NCBI RefSeq assembly: GCF_001874525.1
Contig: NZ_LKAQ01000005.1
Coordinates: forward strand, 1 to 64,000
From: Pseudodesulfovibrio hydrargyri
GTDB taxonomy: Bacteria; Desulfobacterota; Desulfovibrionia; Desulfovibrionales; Desulfovibrionaceae
Length of the DNA: 64,000 nucleotides
Direction of reading: 5' to 3'
Position 1 is the first letter of the stretch; each line of letters starts with the position of its first letter. Both the position numbers and the translations under genes were made by a program. The notes beneath the pieces are model-generated. The model was not told the DNA's origin, did not search any database, and was given only the letters and a program-made list of their open reading frames with translations. This document shows, in pieces, positions 57,980 through 64,000 of this stretch.

Positions 57980-58063
57980 GTCGCGTATATACGCGCGGTT
58001 GCCGGGCCGGTCCAGCTTATCGGGCGGTTGTCATGCAAACGCCACATTTCTTTTGTTTTCATG

Positions 58064-58127
58064 TTTTCCACAGATTTTTGCGAAAAAAGTTTCCTGTTCG
58101 CACAGTCTGTGGAAACGCTGTGGAATA
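58064..58127. other. Cluster of three DnaA-box-like sites
   Basis: TTTTCCACA (58064-58072, + strand) fits the DnaA-box consensus TTWTNCACA. The inverse complements at 58108-58116 and 58119-58127 (TTTCCACA core and TATTCCACA) are each one base off. The surroundings are AT-rich. No dnaA or dnaN gene is nearby. Confidence 0.35.
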
Positions 58128-58227
58128 GGTTTAAATCTTCCGCAATGCCGGTTTATTCGCATCTATCTTTCGGATAAGGGTCTTCTTCCGCATATATGAA
58201 TGGACGATATCGATGAAGGAGGCTCGG

Positions 58228-58992
58228 TTGTTCGCAGTGTTCCCTAAGCGGCCTTTTGCGGCGGTTGGCTTGCTGGTCCTGGCGTGGGCGTGCCTGGCGC
58301 GTCCGGTCCTGGCCGGCGATTCGGTCACCTTCGCCCTGTTCACCAGGGGGTGGCCGCCGTTCGAGATGGTCGTGGACGGCGAAGCCCGGGGAGCGGCCCT
58401 GGACATCTTCCGCGTCACCATGCCCAAGGGCACAGAGACCCGAGTGCTGATGCTGCCCGCCTCGCGCAGCGCCCTCCGGTCGGAAGGGGACACGGTCTAC
58501 ACGCGACTCGAATGCCGGGACTGGCTGGACAACGCCGATCTCTATTTATGGAGCGCCCCCGTGCTGGCGCTGCGCACGGTACTCGTGAGCAGGGGGAGCA
58601 GCCCTGTGGAGTATCGGGGCGAAACCAGCCTGCACGGTCTGACCATCGGCTGCATCAAGTCCTACAGCTATCCCAACGTGGTCCCGTTGTTCAACAGCGG
58701 CAAGGCATTTCGCTACGACGTGAACAGCGACGTGGTCCTTTTGCGCATGCTCAAGGCGGGCCGGGTGGACGTGGCCCTGTTCGACGAATACACGGTCCGC
58801 TGGATCATCCGCACCTCCCCGGAGATGGGGACGGACGATTTTTACATCGCCAAAAAGGAACTGGGCAGCTCGGATTTGCGTTTCGCTTTCAACCGACACC
58901 CGGGCTGGGAGGCCCGCCTTCCCGAGGTCAACGAGCGCATCCGGGCCAACCGGCGGGCCGGGGTTTACGACAGGATAATGGAACGCTACTGA
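58228..58992 (+). CDS. Periplasmic solute-binding protein (family 3 type)
   Basis: 254 residues. Signal peptide RPFAAVGLLVLAWACLARPVLAG, then a bilobed binding fold: FALFTRGWPPFEMVVDGEARG, a GLTIGCIKSYSYPNV hinge strand, LLRMLKAGRVDVALFDEYTV and a C-terminal helix (VNERIRANRRAGVYDRIM). No permease gene is adjacent, so it may be a sensor or orphan. The start is probably TTG at 58228, because an aaggagg site lies 5 bases before it; the ATG at 58213 would place that site inside the gene. Confidence 0.83.
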   Translation: MFAVFPKRPFAAVGLLVLAWACLARPVLAGDSVTFALFTRGWPPFEMVVDGEARGAALDIFRVTMPKGTETRVLMLPASRSALRSEGDTVYTRLECRDWLDNADLYLWSAPVLALRTVLVSRGSSPVEYRGETSLHGLTIGCIKSYSYPNVVPLFNSGKAFRYDVNSDVVLLRMLKAGRVDVALFDEYTVRWIIRTSPEMGTDDFYIAKKELGSSDLRFAFNRHPGWEARLPEVNERIRANRRAGVYDRIMERY

Positions 58993-59013
58993 GCCTCTTT
59001 CGGGGCAATGGCC

Positions 59014-59052
59014 GAAAAAAAGGGTGAGGGCATGGCGCCTTCACCCTTTTTT
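59014..59052. terminator. Bidirectional terminator
   Basis: aaaaaagggtga / tcaccctttttt arms with a GC inner stem, giving T tracts on both strands between two convergent genes. Confidence 0.88.
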
Positions 59053-59070
59053 CGCGCGGTGGCCGGAGCG

Positions 59071-59502
59071 CTACATGGCGTAGAGCTTGTCGCCGGGGAT
59101 GATGTTGATGTCGTTCTTGCGGAGCAGTTCGATGCCCTGGTCCGTGCGGTCGAAGCGGAAGATCAGTACCGCGGAATCGCCGGACTGCTGGACGAAGGCG
59201 TACATGTATTCCACGTTGATGCCCGCGTCCTGGAGCATGGTCAGGATGCTGTTCAGGCCGCCGGGCTGGTCGTTGACCTCCACGGCAACCACCGAGGTGC
59301 GGCCCACGGTGAAGCCCGCCTCCTTCAATTTGGCCTTGGCCTTTTCAAAGTCGGACACGATCAGACGCAGGATGCCGAAGTCCGAGGTGTCGGCCAGGGA
59401 CAGGGCGCGGATGTTCACCCCGGCCTCGGAGAGGATGCGGGTGACCTCGGCCAGGCGTCCGGCCCGGTTTTCCAGAAATATGGAGAGTTGATCGACTTTC
59501 AT
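59071..59502 (-). CDS. Tandem ACT-domain protein
   Basis: 143 residues with two ACT domains in a row: 1-65 ([24 protein letters not shown]) and 73-140 ([20 protein letters not shown]). ACT domains bind amino acids. It is 26 bases after paaK in the same direction, an arrangement frequent in anaerobes where such a protein may sense aromatic amino acids for the aryl-acid pathway (inference). Confidence 0.88.
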   Translation of the reverse strand: MKVDQLSIFLENRAGRLAEVTRILSEAGVNIRALSLADTSDFGILRLIVSDFEKAKAKLKEAGFTVGRTSVVAVEVNDQPGGLNSILTMLQDAGINVEYMYAFVQQSGDSAVLIFRFDRTDQGIELLRKNDINIIPGDKLYAM

Positions 59503-59528
59503 GGTGTTCTCCTTGGCTTATTGACTGG

Positions 59529-60833
59529 TTAGTCCTTGTGGCGGTTGTCGATGATGCGCTTGGCCTTGCCCAGGGAACGCTCGATGCTCTTGGGTTCGAC
59601 CAGTTTGACCTTGGCGGTGACGCCCAGGAATTCCTTAATGTTCTTCATTACCTTCGATTCCACACGCTGTAAACTCTTGATCTCGTCGGAGAACAGGGCC
59701 TCGTTGACCTCCACCTGGACCTCCAGGGTGTCGAGGTTGCCCTGGCGTTCGATGATCAGCTGGTAGTGCGGGGTCAGCCCCTCGGTGTCGATGAGGATGG
59801 ACTCGATCTGGGACGGGAACACGTTGACGCCCCGGATGATGAGCATGTCGTCGGAGCGGCCGGTGACGCGCCTCATGCGCACGGTGGTGCGGCCGCATTT
59901 GCACGGCGTGTAGTTCAGGGTGGTCAGGTCGCGGGTGCGGTAGCGGATGAGCGGGATGCCTTCCTTGGTCAGGGTGGTGAAGACCAGTTCGCCTTCCTCG
60001 CCAGGGCCCACGGGTTCGCCGCTGACCGGGTCGATGGTCTCGGCCAGGAAGTGGTCTTCCTGGATGTGCAGGCCGTCCTGGGCGGCGGCGCATTCGATGG
60101 CCACGCCCGGGCCCATGATCTCGGACAGGCCGTAGATGTCGATAGCCGTGATGCCGAGCTTCTTCTCGATGTCCGCGCGCATCTCGTTGGTCCAGGGCTC
60201 GGCCCCGAAGATGCCGATGCGCAGGGGCAGCTCGCGGATGTCGATGCCCATCTCCAGACCGGTCTCGGCCAGGAACAGGGCGTAGGAGGGGGTGCAGCAG
60301 ATGACGTCCGGGGCGAAGTCCTTGAGCAGGGTGACCTGCCTTCGGGTGGAGCCGCCGGACATGGGCACGACCGTGGCGCCCAGGGCCTCGGCCCCGTAGT
60401 GCGCGCCCAACCCCCCGGTGAACAGGCCGTAGCCGTAGGCGTTGTGGACAGTGTCAGCGGCCGAAGCCCCGGCGGCCATCATGCACCGGGCCACGAGTTC
60501 GCCCCAGTTCTCGATGTCGCGCTTGGTGTAGCCGACCACGGTGGCCGTGCCGGTGGTGCCCGAGGAGGAGTGGATGCGGACGATCTGGTCCTTGGGCACG
60601 GCGAACATGCCGAAGGGATACTGGTCGCGGAGGTCCTGCTTGACGGTGAAGGGCAGCAGGGAGACGTCCTTCAGGGTCTTGATGTCCTGTGGCTTGACTC
60701 CCTTCTCGTCGAATTTTTTCTTGTAGAACGGGACGTTGGCGTAGACCCGCTCGCACAGCGATTTGAGCCTGCGCAGCTGGAGCGCTTCCATGTCCTCCCT
60801 GGGCAGGGTCTCGTTCTTCACATCGTAGATCAT
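59529..60833 (-). CDS. paaK: Phenylacetate-CoA ligase (aryl-acid CoA ligase)
   Basis: 434 residues. AMP-binding enzyme of the PaaK group: [15 protein letters not shown] phosphate loop, [10 protein letters not shown], and [11 protein letters not shown] before the mobile C-terminal domain. It activates phenylacetate or indoleacetate to the CoA ester. In anaerobes this can feed reductive carboxylation by indolepyruvate ferredoxin oxidoreductase back to aromatic amino acids. The start at 60833 has ccaaggaggatgaaggg upstream. The leader holds a candidate attenuator. No iorAB genes lie in the window. Confidence 0.93.
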   Translation of the reverse strand: MIYDVKNETLPREDMEALQLRRLKSLCERVYANVPFYKKKFDEKGVKPQDIKTLKDVSLLPFTVKQDLRDQYPFGMFAVPKDQIVRIHSSSGTTGTATVVGYTKRDIENWGELVARCMMAAGASAADTVHNAYGYGLFTGGLGAHYGAEALGATVVPMSGGSTRRQVTLLKDFAPDVICCTPSYALFLAETGLEMGIDIRELPLRIGIFGAEPWTNEMRADIEKKLGITAIDIYGLSEIMGPGVAIECAAAQDGLHIQEDHFLAETIDPVSGEPVGPGEEGELVFTTLTKEGIPLIRYRTRDLTTLNYTPCKCGRTTVRMRRVTGRSDDMLIIRGVNVFPSQIESILIDTEGLTPHYQLIIERQGNLDTLEVQVEVNEALFSDEIKSLQRVESKVMKNIKEFLGVTAKVKLVEPKSIERSLGKAKRIIDNRHKD

Positions 60834-60881
60834 CCCTTCATCCTCCTTGGGCGGCCTTTGATCGGCCAAGCTGTCCATATG

Positions 60882-60971
60882 AAAAAACCACGGTCTGATA
60901 CAGCCCGTGGTCCGCTCTAGCGCCTTCCCCGCGCCGTTCCAAAAGCCACGAGCCTCCTAAAGAGAGCCCGT
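60882..60971 (-). promoter_or_regulatory. Candidate transcription attenuator in the paaK leader
   Basis: Reading along the - strand: region 1 ACGGGC (60971-60966, inside the leader peptide gene), region 2 GCTCGTGG (60953-60946), region 3 CCACGGGC (60910-60903), region 4 CCGTGGT (60893-60887) followed by T6 (60887-60882). Regions 1 and 2 pair over 6 bp (one G-U), 2 and 3 over 8 bp (one G-U), and 3 with 4 as the 7-bp terminator stem ACCACGG/CCGTGGT. Pairing 2:3 and 3:4 are mutually exclusive, the logic of a ribosome-controlled attenuator. Confidence 0.6.
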
Positions 60972-61007
60972 AAACCAGAAAAAGCGCGCAAATAGGTATT
61001 TTTGCAT
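60957..61007 (-). CDS. Putative aromatic-rich leader peptide for paaK
   Basis: 16 codons, MQKYLFARFFWFTGSL, followed by TAG. Six of 16 residues are aromatic, with a Phe-Phe-Trp-Phe run placed just before the region-1 segment of the attenuator. The site upstream of the ATG is weak (no clear Shine-Dalgarno), and an in-frame TTG at 61025 after ccggaa is an alternative start. Reported as a likely regulatory peptide, not an enzyme. Confidence 0.5.
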   Translation of the reverse strand: MQKYLFARFFWFTGSL

Positions 61008-61159
61008 AGGCGAAACAGTGCCCAATGTTCCGGTTTGCGTCAAGGGGTTTGTGGGCTTGAGGCCGGTCAACGGGCGTCCGCCGCGCCGGGCTCGATTGTT
61101 GCGGACCAATCCAAAGTGCATTACACAATCGGAGATTAACAATCGACATTGGAGTTGCT

Positions 61160-61747
61160 ATGACATTCAGGGAATTGATGGAGCGCAACCGGTCGCGGCG
61201 CAAGTTCGACGAGTCCAGGCCGGTGAGCGCGGATGAACTGACCGAACTGGTGGACCTGGTCCGGTTCATGCCCTCGGGCAGGAACCTCCAGCCGCTCAAG
61301 TACATCGTCACCGCCGATCCGGCGCAGTGCGTCGAAATTTTCCCGCTTCTGGGCTGGGCAGGGTACCTCGCCGACTGGAAGGGCCCGGCCGAGGGCGAGC
61401 GACCCACGGGATACATCATCATGCTTCTGGACAAGGATGTGGCCGACACGCCCCACTGCGATGACGGCATCGCCTGCCAGAGCCTCATGCTCGGCGCGGT
61501 GGAAAAGGGATACGGCGGCTGCATCATCGCCACGGTCAACCGCAAGAAGCTGGCCGCGCTCTTCGACCTCCCGGACCGCCTCGAGATCCTCATGGTCCTG
61601 GCCCTGGGCGTCCCGGCCCAGGAAGTGGTCCTGGAATCGCTTCCCTCGGACGGCAGTATAAAGTATTGGACCGGCGAGGACGGCAAACACCACGTGCCCA
61701 AGCGCGGGCTCGACGAGATTCTGGTGGGGCGTTTCCCCAAGAATTGA
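61160..61747 (+). CDS. Nitroreductase-family flavoprotein
   Basis: 195 residues. MERNRSRRKFDESRPV at the start and MPSGRNLQPLKYIV provide FMN-binding Arg/Asn residues of the NfsA/FRase fold, and the C-terminal MLGAVEKGYGGCIIATVNR segment is typical. Probably an NAD(P)H-dependent oxidoreductase; substrate unknown. The ATG at 61160 has ttggag upstream. Divergent from paaK. Confidence 0.88.
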   Translation: MTFRELMERNRSRRKFDESRPVSADELTELVDLVRFMPSGRNLQPLKYIVTADPAQCVEIFPLLGWAGYLADWKGPAEGERPTGYIIMLLDKDVADTPHCDDGIACQSLMLGAVEKGYGGCIIATVNRKKLAALFDLPDRLEILMVLALGVPAQEVVLESLPSDGSIKYWTGEDGKHHVPKRGLDEILVGRFPKN

Positions 61748-61778
61748 CGGTGGTTCACGGTAAACACAAGGACAGACA

Positions 61779-62153
61779 TTGCTTAACAAAGAAAAGAAAT
61801 TCGCCGAAATGGCGAGCGTCGACAAGGCCCGTGACGTGGCCGGATGGCTCGACGCCAAACAGGGCGAGCGGATCAGCATCATCGACGTGACGGGGTTGAG
61901 CTCGGTCACGGACATGATCCTGGTGGTCTCGGCCCGGGGCGTGAAGCACGCCCAGGCCCTGGCCTCGCACATTCTGGACAAGGCCGCCGAAGAGAACATG
62001 GAATTCCTGAGCATGGAGGGCCACAAGACCGGCGAGTGGGTCCTGATCGACCTGAACGACGTGCTCGTGCACGTCTTCCTGGACGAGCTCAGGGAGTTCT
62101 ACAACATCGAAGGCATGTGGACCGAAGCTCCCCGCGTGGAGTTCGAGGCCTAA
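61779..62153 (+). CDS. rsfS: Ribosomal silencing factor RsfS
   Basis: 124 residues of the RsfS/Iojap family: ISIIDVTGLSSVTDMILVVSARGVKHA (read in two parts), then EGHKTGEWVLIDLNDVLVHVFLDELREFYNIEGMW, the family end motif with the usual Trp. It binds uL14 to block 70S formation in starvation. The start is TTG at 61779 with acaaggaca upstream. gpmI follows after 7 bases. Confidence 0.93.
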   Translation: MLNKEKKFAEMASVDKARDVAGWLDAKQGERISIIDVTGLSSVTDMILVVSARGVKHAQALASHILDKAAEENMEFLSMEGHKTGEWVLIDLNDVLVHVFLDELREFYNIEGMWTEAPRVEFEA

Positions 62154-62160
62154 CGGACAT

Positions 62161-63696
62161 ATGGACATGGCCGAACCCAAGAAGACACTGCTGCTGATAC
62201 TGGACGGCTGGGGCATCGCCCCGGACGGCGCGGGCAACTGTGTGCGCAATGCCGCCACCCCGCATCTCGACCGGCTCCTGGCCGAATATCCCTCCACCCG
62301 CCTGACCTGCTCGGGACGCGCCGTGGGGCTGCCCGACGGCTTCATGGGCAACTCCGAGGTGGGCCACATGAACATCGGCGGAGGGCGGGTAATCTACCAG
62401 GACATGACCCGCATCGACATGGCCATAGAGGACGGCTCCCTGTTCGACAATCCCGTCCTCAAGAGGCTGATGGACAGGACCAAGGCGGGTTCCGGGCGGC
62501 TGCATCTCATGGGGCTGCTCTCGGACGGCGGGGTCCATTCGCACCTGCGCCACCTGTTCGCCCTGCTGGACATGGCCAAGGCCGAGGGCGTTCCCGAGGT
62601 CTTCATCCACGTCTTCATGGACGGCCGCGATACGGCGCAGAAGGGCGGGCTCGCCTATCTGCGCACCCTGCGGGCCAAGCTCGACGAACTCGGCCTGGGC
62701 ACGATCGCCACCCTGTCCGGCCGGTTCTGGGCCATGGACCGCGACAAGCGGTTCGAGCGCGTGGAAAAGGCCTACCGGGCCCTGGTGGACGGCCAGGGCG
62801 TGTCCATCGACGACCCGGTCGCGGCCGTGGAGGCGCGCTACGCCGAGGGCGAGTTCGACGAATTCGTCAAGCCGAGCGTGGTGGCGGGCGTGGACGGGCG
62901 CATCCAGGACGGCGACGGCCTGTTCTTCTTCAACTTCCGCGCGGACCGCGCCCGGGAGATCAGCCGTGCCATCTTCGAAAAGGATTTCAACGAGTTCGAC
63001 CGACCCAACGTGCCGGTCCCGGCCATGTTCGCGACCATGACCCGGTACGAGTCCACTTTCCCCATGGAAACGGCCTTCCCGCCCGAGGACTACGAGGGCA
63101 CCCTGGGCGAGTTCGCCTCGGCCCATGGCATGAAGCAGCTGCGCATCGCCGAGACCGAGAAATACGCCCACGTGACCTATTTTCTCAACTGCGGGCGCGA
63201 GGAGCCGTTCCCGGGCGAGGACCGGATCATGATCCCGTCCCCGCGCGAGGTGGCCACCTACGATCTCAAGCCGCAGATGAGCGCCGATGAGGTGGCCGAC
63301 ACCCTGATCGCCAAGTGGGGCGAGTACGATCTGTGCGTCTGCAACCTGGCCAACCTGGACATGGTCGGGCACACCGGGATCATGGAGGCCGCCGAAAAGG
63401 CGTGCGTGGCCGTGGACGGCTGCGTGGGCCGCATCGTGGACACGGTGCTGGAAAGCGGCGGCCGGGTGCTGATGACCGCCGACCACGGCAACGCGGAGCA
63501 GATGCTCGACCAGAGCGGCGCGCCGCACACGGCCCATTCCACCAATCCGGTGCCCCTGGTCTTTATGGAAAAGGGGCGCGAGGACGCGGTCCTGGACGAG
63601 GGCATCCTCGGCGATATCGCCACCACCGTCATCGGTCTGTGGGGCATGGAGCCGCCCGCCGGAATGACCGGCAAGAACCTGGTACACAAGGGATAA
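62161..63696 (+). CDS. gpmI: Cofactor-independent phosphoglycerate mutase
   Basis: 511 residues. LLILDGWGIAPDG carries the first metal ligand Asp, Ser65 in MGNSEVGHMNIG is the catalytic nucleophile, and ADHGNAEQM holds further Mn ligands. It interconverts 3- and 2-phosphoglycerate in glycolysis and gluconeogenesis, complementing fbp. The ATG at 62161 or 62167. Operon with rsfS. Confidence 0.95.
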   Translation: MDMAEPKKTLLLILDGWGIAPDGAGNCVRNAATPHLDRLLAEYPSTRLTCSGRAVGLPDGFMGNSEVGHMNIGGGRVIYQDMTRIDMAIEDGSLFDNPVLKRLMDRTKAGSGRLHLMGLLSDGGVHSHLRHLFALLDMAKAEGVPEVFIHVFMDGRDTAQKGGLAYLRTLRAKLDELGLGTIATLSGRFWAMDRDKRFERVEKAYRALVDGQGVSIDDPVAAVEARYAEGEFDEFVKPSVVAGVDGRIQDGDGLFFFNFRADRAREISRAIFEKDFNEFDRPNVPVPAMFATMTRYESTFPMETAFPPEDYEGTLGEFASAHGMKQLRIAETEKYAHVTYFLNCGREEPFPGEDRIMIPSPREVATYDLKPQMSADEVADTLIAKWGEYDLCVCNLANLDMVGHTGIMEAAEKACVAVDGCVGRIVDTVLESGGRVLMTADHGNAEQMLDQSGAPHTAHSTNPVPLVFMEKGREDAVLDEGILGDIATTVIGLWGMEPPAGMTGKNLVHKG

Positions 63697-63698
63697 CA

Positions 63699-63941
63699 AT
63701 GGCTGAAAGCAAGAAACCCCTGACCCCGGTGAAACCGGCGGCCATGGAAATGATCTTCCTCTACCCCTGCCCGCACTGCGGCCGGGAGGTCCCGCTCATC
63801 GCGCCGTCCCGGCCCGCCATGGCCCAGTGCGACGCCTGCCGCGAGAACTTCCCCATCGTGCCGGTGGACGACCGGACCATCCGCTATCTCAAGCTCATCC
63901 TGGCCGGGGGCAAGGCGGGCATCGACCCGGATTTCCTCTAG
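63699..63941 (+). CDS. Small zinc-ribbon protein
   Basis: 80 residues, not recognised beyond two CxxC pairs (CPHC and CDAC, about 20 residues apart) that should bind one zinc. The C-terminus DDRTIRYLKLILAGGKAGIDPDFL is helical. The ATG at 63699 is 2 bases after gpmI, so it is co-translated. Nothing supportable lies from 63942 to the window end. Confidence 0.78.
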   Translation: MAESKKPLTPVKPAAMEMIFLYPCPHCGREVPLIAPSRPAMAQCDACRENFPIVPVDDRTIRYLKLILAGGKAGIDPDFL

Positions 63942-64000
63942 GCGGACAAGCCCCCCAACGTGGTAACCGGGCAAATCGAATGAGACGCAATCCCCTATGG

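Overview
The window is 64 kb of GC-rich, densely coding bacterial chromosome. Gene content and order point to a sulfate-reducing deltaproteobacterium of the Desulfovibrionaceae, most like Pseudodesulfovibrio. The signs are a tRNA-Leu/tig/clpP/clpX/lon block, a Ros/MucR-type regulator, a second EF-G, a phenylacetate-CoA ligase plus ACT-domain pair as used by anaerobes with aryl-pyruvate:ferredoxin metabolism, and a heme-sensor chemoreceptor beside cheA and cheB. Placement at genus level is inference. I see no complete mobile element, CRISPR array or rRNA operon.

Layout. 1-549: AT-richer stretch with no convincing gene. 550-3479: NCS1-family permease, metal-dependent cyclase-type hydrolase and TetR regulator. 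3783-4772: Tat-exported DUF362 protein. 5277-8179: larC-larE-larB, making the nickel-pincer cofactor, with no larA in view. 8348-11112: a set of poorly characterised regulators (MucR type, a membrane coiled-coil protein, a MerR-like protein with a striking motif-rich promoter, and a small unknown protein). 11225-12604: thiDN. 12677-19026: tRNA-Leu and the trigger factor/ClpP/ClpX/Lon protein-quality operon. 19117-22704: ADP-ribosylglycohydrolase-like protein, an unknown protein, an M23 peptidase and a CBS-pair protein. 22872-26029: pcm, popT-like gene, mrp, pgsA. 26265-30642: a cell-division/cell-envelope run (ftsB, TPR protein, lipoprotein) leading into fbp and tsaD. 30787-36260: trxA, trxB, bamD, an unknown gene, a second EF-G and a DUF2062 gene.

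36405-41965: chemotaxis block with an MCP fused to a C-terminal H-NOX domain, then cheA and cheB. 42081-42812: crcB and a DUF190 partner for fluoride export. 42859-46913: CYTH protein, clpS, clpA, aat, a compact bacterial N-degron pathway. 47485-53418: uvrB, K+ channel, ligA, dapB. 53419-53925: a gene-free stretch packed with strong secondary-structure elements. 53926-58992: cardiolipin synthase, MATE exporter, lone HPt protein, CPBP protease-like protein and periplasmic binding protein. 59071-61007: ACT protein and paaK preceded by what looks like an aromatic-amino-acid attenuator. 61160-63941: nitroreductase, rsfS, gpmI and a small zinc-ribbon protein.

The two observations I rate highest are the candidate ribosome-mediated attenuator in front of paaK (leader peptide rich in Phe/Trp/Tyr, mutually exclusive hairpins, U-tract terminator), and the chemoreceptor whose C-terminal H-NOX domain keeps both the heme-ligating His and the distal Tyr associated with O2 binding.
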